A DNA stretch of 64,000 nt from Flammeovirga sp. EKP202 (GTDB lineage Bacteria; Bacteroidota; Bacteroidia; Cytophagales; Flammeovirgaceae): assembly GCF_014534745.1 (NCBI RefSeq), contig NZ_JACVVP010000033.1, positions 23,694 to 87,693 on the forward strand, written 5' to 3'. Shown piece after piece: positions 1 through 10,362 of this stretch. Every line of letters starts with the position of its first letter. Positions within the stretch are counted from its first letter, which is position 1. The position numbers and the translations under genes were made by a program. A model generated the notes under the pieces. The model saw only the letters and a program-made list of their open reading frames with translations, ran no database searches and was not told the DNA's origin.

Positions 1-540
1 TAAAAGACTTTCTTGATTATGTGGATTAGCCTGATATTTATTGACCTCAATTTGATCTTTATTCAAATATTTCTTTTTGACACAATTCAAACCCTTTGAA
101 TTACCAAACCATAGGTTGCCTTCAGCATCAAGGATCATTCGTGAAGCATTATTTTTGGTAAATAACTTAGGCGTTTCTTTTGAATTCATGAATGCTGTGA
201 ATTCTTCCGTTTCAAGGTTGAATCTACAAATACCAGCATCTGCTGTGCCTAACCATAGGTTGCCGAAGTGATCTTCTACAATACGATTGATAATGTTTGT
301 AGGGATATTGTGTGTGTTTTTTCTATAGTCTTTGAACTCGTAACCATCAAAGCTACTGAAACCATCGTTAGTACCAATCCACAATAACCCTTGACTGTCT
401 TGATAGAGACAGTTGATGTCATTTTGTGACAAGCCATGACGAGTGGTGTAATGATTAAAAATTAAATCTTTAGTATTGGCGTAACAGGTTGTACTCAGTA
501 AGAGTAAAGCGAATAGTATATGGTGTAGTAATAATTTCAT
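1..540 (-). CDS. Hybrid two-component sensor/regulator, N-terminal part (cut by window edge)
   Basis: The minus strand is open from an ATG at 540 to the window edge, giving 180 codons. The product starts with a signal peptide (MKLLLHHILFALLLLSTTCYA) and continues as a two-component-regulator propeller. It has blade signatures such as GLSQNDINCLYQDSQGLLWI, GTNDGFSSFDGYEF and EDHFGNLWLGTADAGI. In Bacteroidota these periplasmic propellers are the sensor half of hybrid two-component systems that control polysaccharide utilization loci. The kinase, receiver and AraC parts would lie left of the window. It is transcribed away from the sulfatase at 821-2662. The propeller fold is clear; the full hybrid architecture is inferred by analogy with the complete protein at 17996-22093. 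Confidence 0.85.
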   Translation of the reverse strand, partial: MKLLLHHILFALLLLSTTCYANTKDLIFNHYTTRHGLSQNDINCLYQDSQGLLWIGTNDGFSSFDGYEFKDYRKNTHNIPTNIINRIVEDHFGNLWLGTADAGICRFNLETEEFTAFMNSKETPKLFTKNNASRMILDAEGNLWFGNSKGLNCVKKKYLNKDQIEVNKYQANPHNQESLL

Positions 541-722
541 CCTATAATTCAATTTCATTAAAAAAGTATCTCCACCATTAGAGACGTGTCGTTTCGTGAG
601 TACAATTAGGGGACTTTCTTAGTTTTTCCCCCTAGAGGGAGTGTCAAATAAGCTACTTAAACTGTTTTTTGCAAAAATACCCCACCTTATTTGTTGCATA
701 ACCCACCTTTTTTTGAAATATA

Positions 723-770
723 AAAACACCCCGCTTTCAAAAAACTAAGTTCAATGAAAGGGGGTGTTTT
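723..770 (-). terminator. Intrinsic terminator after the sulfatase at 821-2662
   Basis: Arms at 723-739 and 755-770 pair (AAAACACCCCGCTTTCA with TGAAAGGGGGTGTTTT) with one bulged base. Read on the minus strand, the stem is followed by a T-rich tract (TTTTTATATTT). It lies directly downstream of the minus-strand sulfatase stop. Nothing else is seen between the two minus-strand genes (541-820). Confidence 0.75.
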
Positions 771-820
771 GAATTTGTTGGAACAAATGTCAATTTATTG
801 ACAATTATTGTCCTTCTATT

Positions 821-2662
821 TTATAAGCTTTCGTCCAATTTTAACTTGTAATCATGAGCACCTTCAGCAAAGTTACTTTTGTAAACATCTGTACCAGTAC
901 CCCACTTTTTCCAGTTTACTTCCACTCGGTTATCCCCAATTACGATATTGACTAATTTCTCTTTCATTTGCTCAGCAACTTTCTGATATTTTTTAGAGAA
1001 TGCCAGATTGTTCAATTCGTTAGGGTCTTTTTGTAAATCATAAAGACAAGGGTCCAAATCTTTATAACTAGCCGTAGTAGCCCATTCCATATCTTTACCT
1101 CTTACTTTATTTGGTCTTGATTGAATAGAAAACATGAAACGCTCTGTTCTAATGAATGCTCTAGGACCCGTCACTGCATGACTTTCTCCAATGATATAAT
1201 CTCTTTTTGGTGCTTCTTCAGCTACTACCTTTGCCATATCCAAACCATCTAAGTAAGCAAAGTCATCACTTTGAATATCTGCACCACCAGCTGCTAGAAT
1301 AGTAGGAGCGATGTCTACAAACTCAGTGAAATCTCTTACAACTTTACCCTTAGGGAATTTTTTCTTATCTGAAGAAACCACAATAATTGGATTGTGTACG
1401 TCTACATCCCAAGGAGAGAATTTAGAAACAGAACCGTGTTCATTTAATTTCCAACCATGATCACCACATACATAAACAATCAACCATTCTTGGTTTTTAC
1501 TTTCACTGTATTTAATAAAAGCATCTACCGTTTCACCGATTAAACGGTCGCCATAAGCACAGAATGCATAGTAATCCTGTACCATTTTTTGCTTTTCCTC
1601 ATCCGTAAAATGATCTGAATACCCTCTTTTTACCTGATTCTTAAGTTGTTTAGGCATTTTGTTCATTTCATTCGCATCCAATTCAGGAACATTGTACGTG
1701 TATTTTTGGAAACGTTTTCTGTAATCAGCAGGAGGAAGGACAGGCGTGTGCGGGAAATCAAAACCTACATGACAGAAAAGTGGTTTAGAGTCGTCAATAC
1801 CCTTGTAGGTTTTACTGCCAATTTTAAAGGTAGAAGCATCATTTTCTAGATAATCCACTAGCGCTTGTGCATACACGCCATCACGTGTTTTACCGGCAGG
1901 TTGTGAACTTACCCCAGATAAAATACCCCCTGAAAACGGTGTTTGAGGCCCTTTTTTATCATTATAATGTCTGAGTAGGTCGTATTTATCGTAGGCTTTT
2001 TGTGCAGAACCTTTGTATTCAGGCTTCATTTCTTCCAAATCCTTGGAGATATAAATGACCTCACCATTTTCTTGTACAACATATTCAAGGTTTTTAATAG
2101 GTTTCTCTAATTTCTCACCTTCCACTTGAGAAGCCCAGTCTTTCCCCCAGTCTGTCAATCGATCCTTATGAAGGGATTTAAAATCAATATCAGTTTCATA
2201 GATCTTATGGCCTTTTGTTTTGCCATTTTTCTGTAACTCTTTGATTCTGACCCCTAGTTTACCAATATGCAATGTTTGATAACCCAAAGCCTGCATTTGT
2301 TCCGGTAGCGTAGGCTTAAAGTGAGGTAAGCTATTATTATAGTATTCAAACTCATAAACGCCAGAACGGAATGGGTACCTTCCTAAGTGCATAGAAGTTC
2401 TAGAAGGAGCACATCCTGCAGCTTGACAGTAGGTATTAATAAAGGTAGTTCCCATTGAAGCCAAGCGGTCTACATTGGGGGATTCAACATAGCCTAGTTT
2501 ACTGTTTTTCTCACCTGTTAGCATTTTATTGAATGCTCGGATAGAATCATGTCTTTGATCATCAGTTAGAAGCCATAGGACATTAGGCTTGCTTTGTGCC
2601 ATTAAGTAGTTATTAAGGCACATGAAGAAGATCAAACAAGAGTAAAAAGTTGTCTTTCTCAT
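821..2662 (-). CDS. Secreted S1-family sulfatase (CAPSR type)
   Basis: This is a type I sulfatase that would hydrolyse sulfate esters on a glycan in the periplasm or at the cell surface. I chose the ATG at 2662 because it gives a clean signal peptide ([18 protein letters not shown], then LMAQ). An in-frame ATG at 2701 adds 13 charged or hydrophobic residues. The formylglycine signature GCAPSR is present; its Cys is residue 84 from this start (97 from the upstream ATG) and must be converted to formylglycine. Metal ligands include the N-terminal TDDQR and a later CGDHGW. At 613 residues it is longer than the usual ~500, with an insertion between the signature and the mid-domain. It looks closest to the iduronate-2-sulfatase/choline-sulfatase side of S1. 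The substrate cannot be told. It is monocistronic with its own terminator and is divergent from the susC operon. Confidence 0.9.
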   Translation of the reverse strand: MRKTTFYSCLIFFMCLNNYLMAQSKPNVLWLLTDDQRHDSIRAFNKMLTGEKNSKLGYVESPNVDRLASMGTTFINTYCQAAGCAPSRTSMHLGRYPFRSGVYEFEYYNNSLPHFKPTLPEQMQALGYQTLHIGKLGVRIKELQKNGKTKGHKIYETDIDFKSLHKDRLTDWGKDWASQVEGEKLEKPIKNLEYVVQENGEVIYISKDLEEMKPEYKGSAQKAYDKYDLLRHYNDKKGPQTPFSGGILSGVSSQPAGKTRDGVYAQALVDYLENDASTFKIGSKTYKGIDDSKPLFCHVGFDFPHTPVLPPADYRKRFQKYTYNVPELDANEMNKMPKQLKNQVKRGYSDHFTDEEKQKMVQDYYAFCAYGDRLIGETVDAFIKYSESKNQEWLIVYVCGDHGWKLNEHGSVSKFSPWDVDVHNPIIVVSSDKKKFPKGKVVRDFTEFVDIAPTILAAGGADIQSDDFAYLDGLDMAKVVAEEAPKRDYIIGESHAVTGPRAFIRTERFMFSIQSRPNKVRGKDMEWATTASYKDLDPCLYDLQKDPNELNNLAFSKKYQKVAEQMKEKLVNIVIGDNRVEVNWKKWGTGTDVYKSNFAEGAHDYKLKLDESL

Positions 2663-2701
2663 TTCATTCTTAAGATTTAGAAAAAAAAGTTTAAAGTACA
2701 T

Positions 2702-3346
2702 TTCAAAAAATTAGGAAGTAGTCACCATCTAAGATAAGCTTGTTTTAAATTCCTGATGAAGTAATTATACCTTATTATATAATATATGAATTTCAACATC
2801 TCATTTGCAACATGCTCAAGTACATTGATTAAGATGTACAAAGTTATTCAATTATGGTTGGCCCATTCGTTGAAATGCTTAAAATATGTAGTTGTAATTT
2901 TACAGAAGGCAAGTTAGACTACTAAAATCAGATCCTTAGCCAAAAATAAGGCCTAAGTAGTGGGGGATTTTTAATTTGAAAACTCAAATGTTAGAGAATC
3001 TTAAAAAAAATCATTGAAAAATAAATGTTTTTTTTACAAATAATGTAGTATTTTTGGTAACGCTGCAGGGGGGCTTCTTTTTTTCAATTTACCATTTTTT
3101 AATTATACAATCTATCCCCCTATATTTTAAACGTAAAATAGTCACTTTTATATGAAAAACATTACTATCTGTCCAAAAATGAAGAATATCCATGTTCGTA
3201 ATCTGTTGTTTAGGTATTTTTTTCAAAAAGGGGATGTTTTGAAATGATCCTTCCCTCATAGCTCCATATTTCTTCAAAACAGTGCTCATTTATCCCCCTA
3301 TTTATGCACAATTTGTTTTAAAGAATTTTAAAAGTCCAAGCTAATT
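2702..3346. other. Divergent intergenic region between sulfatase and first susC operon
   Basis: This AT-rich stretch must hold the promoters of both the minus-strand sulfatase and the plus-strand susC. TATTTTTG at 3049-3056 fits the Bacteroidota -7 consensus TAnnTTTG, but I see no TTTG at the expected spacing upstream, so it is only a weak candidate. It would give a 5' leader of roughly 280 bases. A short minus-strand reading frame at 3089-3289 has no coding character. I see no repeat here. Confidence 0.4.
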
Positions 3347-6300
3347 TTGAAGTATGAAATGAATGTTCAACTTATTACACAAAAGCGAACTATGTGGAAA
3401 TGTGTTAAACTGTCGTATAGTCTCCATAAGGTATTGATATTATTTCTTATGGTTGGTGCTATGCTTTCAGTAGAGGCCTATGGCCAGAAAAAGAAAAATG
3501 TTATTACAGGTAAAGTAGTCGATGAAAATGGTTACCCATTGCCTGGAGTAAATGTCGTGATTGAGGGAACAACGCAAGGTAGCGTAACTAATTTTGAGGG
3601 TATTTATAAACTGATAGTCCCAAATAAACAAACAGTTTTAAAATTCTCTTCAATTGGTTATAGAGACCAAACAACAAAAGTAGGTGATCGTATTGTGATC
3701 AACATCAACATGGAATTGGATGTGAAAGCATTGGATGAAATTGTGGTGATTGGTTATGGCGAGCAGAAGAAGAAAGAAGTAACCGGTGCCGTTGGTAGAA
3801 TGGACGGAGAGGAATTACTTAAAAATGCTACTTCTGATATGGCCAGTGCATTACAAGGTCAGATTGCAGGTGTAAACGTGCAAGCCTCTTCAGGTCAGCC
3901 AGGTGCGGCGGCCAACATTATGATCCGTGGTCTGAGTTCAGTAACGGGTTCTAGTACTCCTTTATATGTAGTGGATGGTGTCCCGTTTGACGGCGATCCG
4001 GGATTATCTCCAAATGAAATTGCAACAGTTGACGTATTAAAGGATGCCGCTTCTGCAGCAGTTTATGGTACAAGAGGTGCCGCAGGTGTCATCTTGATTA
4101 CTACGAAGCAAGGTGATGAGGGTCAGATGAAAATCAACTTCGATGGTTACTATGGTATCCAAAAAATTACATCTGGTGTTCACACAATGAATTTTGAAGA
4201 GTATATGTATGCTGAGAACATCAGAATCAGAAACTTGAATGATGTAAACAATAAAGAGAATTTCTGGACTCCAATTCAGGAAAATGCAGCAGCGTTTACG
4301 CGTGATACTGAAATGACGAGTGTAATCATGAGAGATAACGCTCCAGTTCAAAACTACAGTTTAACAGCTTCAGGTGGTCAAAAAGGTTTTAGATATAGCC
4401 TTACTGGTAACTACTTCTCACAAGATGGTTCAGTGATCAACTCAGGTTTTGAGCGTATGAGTCTTCGTTCAAACTCAGTATACAAGAAAAAGAAGTTTAC
4501 TTTTTCTACAAACTTAGCCTTAAAAAGAGAAGAAAGAGCTTACACTCCTGTCACATTATTAACAGATGCCTATAGACACAAACCTTACCAACAAGCGGTT
4601 GATCCAAATTCAACTATAACATTAATTGACGATGAAAACACGAACAACGTTCAGAACCTTGCTTTCATCCAAACAAAATTACACCGTGATGATCAAAGTA
4701 TCTTAAATCAAGCAAACTACAACTTCAAGTTGGATTATGCAGTGATGAAAGGCTTGAAATTGTCAACACGTTTTGGTGGTAGTGTAACAGAAGATACTCG
4801 TACGTTGATTGAACCAATTATTGAATCTTACAATAACCAAGGTGAATTGGTATCTATTAATGGTTACAGATCTGGTGTGAGACAAACTAGTGGTAGCAGA
4901 GATAACTGGTCTTGGGAAAGTATGGTGAATTACACTAAGAAATTCGAAGGTCATGAGTTCAGAGTGTTGGGTGTATTCTCTTTAGAAAACTATAATTACA
5001 ATTCATTCTTTGGTTCAAGAAGAGATTTAGTTAGTAATGATATCACTGTAATTAACGGTGCTACTTCAGATAACTTAGCAGGTAACCAAACTGGTTTCTT
5101 ACAAAATAAAACAACACACTTAGTAGGTGTGTTGGGTAGATTACAATACAACTACAAAGGTCGTTATCTATTCAGTGCTAGTGTAAGACGAGATGGTTCA
5201 TCTAGATTTGCTGAAGGAAAACGTTGGGGGATTTTCCCATCAGTTTCAGTAGGTTGGAACGTAGCAGAAGAGAACTTCTGGAAAAACAGTGTAGGTGAAA
5301 CGGTAAATACATTTAAGTTTAGAGGTAGCCACGGTACTACTGGTAACCAAAACTTCTTAGACTATAGTTATGCAGCAAGTGTTGATCTTTATAAGGATGC
5401 TGTATTTGGTACTGGTGGATCTGAAAGTTTAAGTTCTGGTGCGGCTCAAGGAAGTTATGCTAACGCTAATGTACAGTGGGAAACTACAATTCAAACTAAC
5501 CTTGGTTTAGATTTAGGTTTCTTCAATAATAAACTAACATTGACAGCTGATGTTTATAACACTGACAAAGAGGATATGTTATTCCCTGTTCTAATTCCTT
5601 CTTCTACGGGTGGTGGTATGACACCTCAAGTAGTATTGAACGTAGGTAACATGAATAACAGAGGTATGGAATTCTCAGCGAATTATAAGCATGTTGGCAA
5701 GAAAGATTTCAGCTGGAACGTTGGAGCAACATTCTCTAAAAATGAGAATAAGATCACTAAAATGGCGGGTACTAACAAAGAATCTTACATGAGAGGTAGT
5801 GAAGCTGTAACAATTGGTGGTAATGCACAAGATAAACTGTCTGTGTTGAAAGAAGGATATGAAGCAGGTGCTTTCTTCTTGATCGAATCAGATGGTATCT
5901 TAAGAACACAACAAGAAGTAGACGAGTACAATGAAATCTTCAACGTTGGTGCAAGAATTGGTGATTTAAGATTAGTAGATCAACCAACTGTAGATACAAC
6001 AGGCGATGGTATTCCTGATTCAGGTGACGGTATCATTGATGATCAAGATAGAGTATATATGGGTAGTGGTATGCCTGACTACGAAGTAGGTCTTAACTTA
6101 GGTGGATCTTACAAAGGATTTGATTTAACGGTACAATTCTATGCAGCCATTGGTGGTGAAGTAATCAATGGTAATAAGGCTTATGCTTACCAACAAGGTG
6201 TTCATAGAGATATGGTTTATCAGTGGACTGAAGCAAACTTTGATTCTGAGATTCCTGCCAACAGAGGTGGTGGTCACGAAAACTATAGAGGTCGAAATGA

Positions 6301-6556
6301 TATCTATATCGAAGATGGCTCATTTATTCGTTTACGTAACGTAACATTGGGTTACCAATTACCAAACACATTAACGAAGAAAATGGGAATCAGTAAATTA
6401 AGATTCTACGCAACAGCAATCAATCCATTGACATTTACAAATTACTCAGGTTTTGATCCTGAGGTTGGAAACAATGGATTAAGTACAAGAGGTATTGATA
6501 AGGGTACTTACCCTGTAACAGCATCATACCGTTTTGGTTTACAGTTTGGCTTCTAA
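3347..6556 (+). CDS. SusC-like TonB-dependent outer-membrane receptor (first PUL)
   Basis: This is an outer-membrane beta-barrel importer that works with the SusD-like lipoprotein encoded 14 bases downstream to bring in oligosaccharides, powered by TonB. An N-terminal hydrophobic export segment ends near residue 46 (SVEAYGQ). It is followed by a carboxypeptidase-regulatory-like domain (about 53-135, with VDENGYPLPGVNVVIEG), the SusC signature near residue 130 (LDEIVVIGYGEQKKKEVTG), a plug, and a barrel ending in aromatic FGLQFGF. The length (1069) is normal. ATGs at 3347, 3359 and 3392 are all possible starts. It is 45-55% similar by eye to the second SusC at 47986-51099. It leads the operon susC-susD-lipoprotein. 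The substrate is unknown; neighbouring sulfatases suggest a sulfated glycan. Confidence 0.95.
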   Translation: MKYEMNVQLITQKRTMWKCVKLSYSLHKVLILFLMVGAMLSVEAYGQKKKNVITGKVVDENGYPLPGVNVVIEGTTQGSVTNFEGIYKLIVPNKQTVLKFSSIGYRDQTTKVGDRIVININMELDVKALDEIVVIGYGEQKKKEVTGAVGRMDGEELLKNATSDMASALQGQIAGVNVQASSGQPGAAANIMIRGLSSVTGSSTPLYVVDGVPFDGDPGLSPNEIATVDVLKDAASAAVYGTRGAAGVILITTKQGDEGQMKINFDGYYGIQKITSGVHTMNFEEYMYAENIRIRNLNDVNNKENFWTPIQENAAAFTRDTEMTSVIMRDNAPVQNYSLTASGGQKGFRYSLTGNYFSQDGSVINSGFERMSLRSNSVYKKKKFTFSTNLALKREERAYTPVTLLTDAYRHKPYQQAVDPNSTITLIDDENTNNVQNLAFIQTKLHRDDQSILNQANYNFKLDYAVMKGLKLSTRFGGSVTEDTRTLIEPIIESYNNQGELVSINGYRSGVRQTSGSRDNWSWESMVNYTKKFEGHEFRVLGVFSLENYNYNSFFGSRRDLVSNDITVINGATSDNLAGNQTGFLQNKTTHLVGVLGRLQYNYKGRYLFSASVRRDGSSRFAEGKRWGIFPSVSVGWNVAEENFWKNSVGETVNTFKFRGSHGTTGNQNFLDYSYAASVDLYKDAVFGTGGSESLSSGAAQGSYANANVQWETTIQTNLGLDLGFFNNKLTLTADVYNTDKEDMLFPVLIPSSTGGGMTPQVVLNVGNMNNRGMEFSANYKHVGKKDFSWNVGATFSKNENKITKMAGTNKESYMRGSEAVTIGGNAQDKLSVLKEGYEAGAFFLIESDGILRTQQEVDEYNEIFNVGARIGDLRLVDQPTVDTTGDGIPDSGDGIIDDQDRVYMGSGMPDYEVGLNLGGSYKGFDLTVQFYAAIGGEVINGNKAYAYQQGVHRDMVYQWTEANFDSEIPANRGGGHENYRGRNDIYIEDGSFIRLRNVTLGYQLPNTLTKKMGISKLRFYATAINPLTFTNYSGFDPEVGNNGLSTRGIDKGTYPVTASYRFGLQFGF

Positions 6557-6570
6557 TCAGTATTAAAACA

Positions 6571-8349
6571 ATGAAAAAGAAATTATATAAAGTTATATTA
6601 GGTACCTTATTGGCCTCATCAATGTGGTCATGCCAGAGTTTTTTGGAAGAGACAAACCCTAATGCTCTTAACTCAGATGATTTTGGTAGTACACCTGAGC
6701 AGTTAAATTCAAGTTTAACAGCGGTATACAGTACTTTCAAAGAAAAATCTTTATTGAATATCGTCAATGAGGTAAGACGTGATGACATTTGTTTTGTAGG
6801 TACTCAAAGTTTTCCATTGGTAGGCGATCAGCTATACCATAAAACTTATAACTCTGCAACGGCTACAATTGCCGATAAGTGGTCACGTATTTATAAAGGA
6901 ATTTTCAGAGCAAACCAAACTATAGCAAATTACTATAAGGTTTATCCTGAAGAGTTTGAGTTGGATGAAAACGGAGAGGAGATTCCAATAACAGAAGATA
7001 ATCTTCACCGTGTAGTATTAGGTCAAGCTCGTTTCTTTAGAGGTTTATTCCATTTTTATGCTTACAATACTTTCAATAATGGTAGAGTAGTAAAGTATGA
7101 TTTTGTACCGACGGCTGAAGAAGACTTCTATCAAGCTCCACTAGAGCCTGAGAAGATGAGAGAGTTCATTCGCGAAGATCTTGAATTTGCTATGAAAAAC
7201 TTACCTATTTCTTGGGCAGAAAGTCAAGCAGGTAGAGTGACAGCAGGTGCAGCTTCTGCCGTATTAGGAAAGACTTACCTTTATGAAGGTGACTATGAAA
7301 ATGCGGCTTTATATTTTAAAGATGTAATTGATAATTATGGTTATGCTCTGACTACCAATTATATTGAAAATTTCAGAGAGGAATCAGAGTTTAATACTGA
7401 ATCAATTTTAGAAGTTAATTACTCAAGTAATTTCAATACGGAGTTTAATATCAACGACGATGCTTCAACATCAAATGATATTGTAAGAGGTTTTGTCACA
7501 AGAACTTTCGGTGGTTGGGGTACACTACAACCTTCTTTCTGGTTAGCTTTACTTTACAAAAATGAGCCTATTGATCCTACAGATCCTAGAAACTATTATG
7601 TAAATGATGACGGAGAAACAGCATTAAGACCTTATTCACTTAGAGCTTCTAATTCTGTTGTGATGATTGATGATATTGTACCTTATTATCAAAGCTTACC
7701 TTATGAGTATGGAAATAAGTTGTTTAACCAAAAGCAAGCTTACTTTAGAAAGTACTCTCGTTGGGAAACTCGTACTACCGAACTAGGAGATGATAATGTT
7801 GCTCGTTCAGGAATGAATGTAACTGTAATTCGTTTGGCGGATGTTTATTTAATGTATGCAGAAGCTTTAATTAAAGGTGGTTCTGATGCAGCAGGTGTAA
7901 ACGAAGCATTAAGATATATCAATAAAGTGCGTTACCGTTCAGCTTTAGAATTAATTGGTCCTTCTTCAGTAAGTGATTACACGGGATCTCAGCATAATGA
8001 GAAAACGTACTCAGCACAAGAATTAATGGAGCACTTAATGTACATTGAGCGTCCATTGGAATTAGCTGTTGAAGGGCACGCAATTCGTTGGTTAGACCTT
8101 AGAAGATGGGGTGTTATTGGTGATCGTTTCAAAGATCTAGCAGAACGTAAATATCATGTAGATAAGTACGTGACTCCAGATAATAAGAATATTTGGGCAT
8201 CGGTACTTTATGAAGGAGAGGATCCTGCAGGAAGAACTCACTTAAATAGAGTGGAGTTTGAAACTTCCGCTCAAAATTATGTACCACAATTACATGATTA
8301 CTTCCCTATCCCAAGTGTGGAAAGTGCAGCTAATCCTTACTTTAACTAA
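6571..8349 (+). CDS. SusD/RagB-like glycan-binding lipoprotein (first PUL)
   Basis: This is the surface lipoprotein partner of the SusC receptor just upstream and caps the barrel while binding oligosaccharide. A lipoprotein signal peptide ends at C21 (ASSMWSC), and the mature start has the family-typical LEETNPNALN. The N-terminal TPR-like helical region contains QARFFRGLFHFYAYNTF. The C-terminal RagB/SusD region contains RLADVYLMYAEALIKGG, YINKVRYRS and the ending HDYFPIPSVE, all family hallmarks. Length 592 is typical. It is separated from the third operon gene by a 74-base spacer that carries a strong stem-loop (8358-8398). Ligand specificity cannot be read from sequence. Confidence 0.95.
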   Translation: MKKKLYKVILGTLLASSMWSCQSFLEETNPNALNSDDFGSTPEQLNSSLTAVYSTFKEKSLLNIVNEVRRDDICFVGTQSFPLVGDQLYHKTYNSATATIADKWSRIYKGIFRANQTIANYYKVYPEEFELDENGEEIPITEDNLHRVVLGQARFFRGLFHFYAYNTFNNGRVVKYDFVPTAEEDFYQAPLEPEKMREFIREDLEFAMKNLPISWAESQAGRVTAGAASAVLGKTYLYEGDYENAALYFKDVIDNYGYALTTNYIENFREESEFNTESILEVNYSSNFNTEFNINDDASTSNDIVRGFVTRTFGGWGTLQPSFWLALLYKNEPIDPTDPRNYYVNDDGETALRPYSLRASNSVVMIDDIVPYYQSLPYEYGNKLFNQKQAYFRKYSRWETRTTELGDDNVARSGMNVTVIRLADVYLMYAEALIKGGSDAAGVNEALRYINKVRYRSALELIGPSSVSDYTGSQHNEKTYSAQELMEHLMYIERPLELAVEGHAIRWLDLRRWGVIGDRFKDLAERKYHVDKYVTPDNKNIWASVLYEGEDPAGRTHLNRVEFETSAQNYVPQLHDYFPIPSVESAANPYFN

Positions 8350-8357
8350 TAGCAATA

Positions 8358-8398
8358 AGTACACAGACATGACCATAGCATAGTACTGTCTGTGTACT
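8358..8398 (+). other. Strong stem-loop in the spacer between susD and the third gene
   Basis: A perfect 12-bp stem (AGTACACAGACA at 8358-8369 with TGTCTGTGTACT at 8387-8398) encloses a 17-base loop. No T-tract follows, so it is not a standard terminator. It may stabilise or process the mRNA so that susC/susD and the downstream lipoprotein reach different levels (inference). Confidence 0.5.
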
Positions 8399-8423
8399 CA
8401 TTCACTATCAAATTTTGAAATAA

Positions 8424-10037
8424 ATGAAAACATTACAATATATATTTAGTGCACTTACTTTATTATTATGCTTGAATGCATGTAATAATAAAGAATATGA
8501 TGTGCCGAATGAGTTCTCGGATGCCATGTGGTATACGAGTAAGTCAAATACAAACTTCAATTTTGCAGATACAATGAGAGTAGGTCTGAATAGTTTTATC
8601 GCTTTTTCAGATTTATCAAGAGGTACAGTTGATCACGGTTGGACTATTCCAACTAGTGCTAAATTCTTGGCTGGTGAAATTGAAAATACGGTAAAAGATT
8701 ATACACCTTATATTGTAAACGAAGGGGAGACTTATTCAGAAGAAAAATCAATCAGTGTTCTTTTCACTGAAGCATCTGGTAAAAATGAAGCTGGTGAGGA
8801 TTCTGCTTTTGTCGTAAATCTTTACAATACATTTAGAGATTCTGTTTCTTTTGCAGGACTTGATACAATGGAGTCTGTATTTGAAAATGGACTTTGGACA
8901 ATGAACACTGATTTCTATGTGAAAGTATATGATACAATTACAGTAGAAATTGAAATCTATAAAGAAAATGGAGAGAAGTTAGAGAACATTATGGACTCTA
9001 CAGTAACTCATGATATTGAATTTGGTGAGAAGATTAGATTTGTTGATGTAACTACTAAAGGTGAGCCTGACGCTCGTTTATGGAAAATTGGCGGTGTAGA
9101 ATTTAAGGATCAGGAAGTGTTATACACTACAAATGCTATGGGAAGACTAAGTGTAAGCATTACTTCGAAAAGAGAAGATCAAAACTTACCAAACGAATCA
9201 AAATTCTTAAACTTACCTTCTAAAATCAACATTGTAAAATCTACAAAACCATTTGAATTATCAGGTGAGGTAGTAGAAATGGAAGATCAAACAATCAAAG
9301 TGGCTTATAATGGTCTTTTTGAAACATTTACTAGTGCTGTAGGTATGGATGCATTTACTGTAAAAGTAAATGGTTCGGATGCTGCAATTTCTTCAGTGAT
9401 GAGAAACGAGGATAATAATGCTCAAATTGACATCAAATTAGCAGAAACTATTTATAGCAATGATGTGGTCACTGTCACTTATACTGGTGGTTTAGAAGCT
9501 ACAGATGGTAGAGTAAGTGGAGGTTTCACGGATGAGGTTGTAAAAATGCACCAAGTAATTCTTCATGCTCCACACGTACCTACAATGGAAGGTGATATGT
9601 ATACTCCAGAAGGAACGACTGAAAGTAATGCAAATGCAACTTACGAATTAAGAGACGCTCCTGATGGTTCGGGTGAAAAAGTATTCTACATGGTGAAAAC
9701 TTCTGGCCCACTTCAAATGAACGGTAAAGGTAGCCGATTCGAAATGAAGAAAGGTAAGAAATATAAAATTAGCTTTAACCTATGGTCTGAAGTAAATGCT
9801 AAAGGATTTAAGATCGCTTTATTTGATCACCAATGGTGGACAGGTGTAAGTATCTTTAATACTAACCAATTTGAAGGTAGACAATTAAATCAGTGGGAAC
9901 ACTATGAGTTTGTTTACGATAAAACTTCAGATGATCAATTAGCATCTTATTTCATTCTTCAATTAGGTAATAATGGTCCATACCATTTGAAAGACCTAAG
10001 TATTGAAGAATATGACGATAGACCTGTTGTTGAATAG
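8424..10037 (+). CDS. PUL surface lipoprotein, SusE/F-position glycan-binding protein
   Basis: This is the third gene of the first susC-susD operon. A lipoprotein signal ends at C20 (LCLNAC). The mature part begins with a conserved block (SDAMWYTSKSNTNFNFAD, then FIAFSDLSRGTVDHGWTI) also found in the third gene of the second PUL (43984-46131) and resembling PKD-like folds. A second PKD-like module (GEKIRFVDVTTKGEPDARLW) is shared with both 43984-46131 and 55766-59155. The C-terminal region, from about residue 375, looks like a carbohydrate-binding beta-sandwich (YELRDAPDGSGEKVFYMVK, QMNGKGSRFEMKKGKKYKI). The likely role is a cell-surface glycan-binding protein that feeds SusC/D. No catalytic motif was seen. 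Position and architecture support the role; the ligand is unknown. Confidence 0.8.
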   Translation: MKTLQYIFSALTLLLCLNACNNKEYDVPNEFSDAMWYTSKSNTNFNFADTMRVGLNSFIAFSDLSRGTVDHGWTIPTSAKFLAGEIENTVKDYTPYIVNEGETYSEEKSISVLFTEASGKNEAGEDSAFVVNLYNTFRDSVSFAGLDTMESVFENGLWTMNTDFYVKVYDTITVEIEIYKENGEKLENIMDSTVTHDIEFGEKIRFVDVTTKGEPDARLWKIGGVEFKDQEVLYTTNAMGRLSVSITSKREDQNLPNESKFLNLPSKINIVKSTKPFELSGEVVEMEDQTIKVAYNGLFETFTSAVGMDAFTVKVNGSDAAISSVMRNEDNNAQIDIKLAETIYSNDVVTVTYTGGLEATDGRVSGGFTDEVVKMHQVILHAPHVPTMEGDMYTPEGTTESNANATYELRDAPDGSGEKVFYMVKTSGPLQMNGKGSRFEMKKGKKYKISFNLWSEVNAKGFKIALFDHQWWTGVSIFNTNQFEGRQLNQWEHYEFVYDKTSDDQLASYFILQLGNNGPYHLKDLSIEEYDDRPVVE

Positions 10038-10061
10038 GCAAATCAAATCGTATTTTTTATC

Positions 10062-10103
10062 AAAAATGGACAATTGACTCTAGGGTCGGTTGTCCATTTT
10101 TTT
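10062..10103 (+). terminator. Intrinsic terminator ending the first susC-susD operon
   Basis: AAAAATGGACAA (10062-10073) pairs with TTGTCCATTTTT (10090 onward), with inner pairing TTGAC/GGTCGG and a T7 tract. It lies 25 bases after the stop of the third PUL gene. The rest of the gap to 10362 is AT-rich and holds a TTTGTGACMT direct repeat at 10217-10226 and 10237-10246 (20-base period), a possible regulator site in front of the fucP gene. Confidence 0.85.
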
Positions 10104-10362
10104 ATACATCCTTTTTAAAGAATTATTTCCAAAAAGAGTGCTTCTCTTTAAAAACAGCTTAGAATCCTATAAAATGATATAATAACTCAATGAATTGAAA
10201 GAATTGAGATAACATATTTGTGACCTGATGTCTAGTTTTGTGACATAGATTAATGAAAAGAAATGAAATATATGTCTTACTACTTATAAGGCATTCATAA
10301 ACGAAAATAGATCATCTATTATTTTTTAATATAAATATTCAATAGATGAAAAATAGGAAAAT

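Noticed and set aside
3049..3056. Promoter of the first susC operon (TATTTTTG)
   Set aside because: The -7 match alone is weak in AT-rich DNA, and no TTTG element is found at the expected distance. It is mentioned only in the intergenic entry.
3089..3289. 66-codon minus-strand frame upstream of the first susC
   Set aside because: It sits in an AT-rich promoter region and has no coding signature.
8358..8398. Terminator between susD and the third gene
   Set aside because: The stem is strong but no T tract follows, and the operon has a proper terminator after the third gene.
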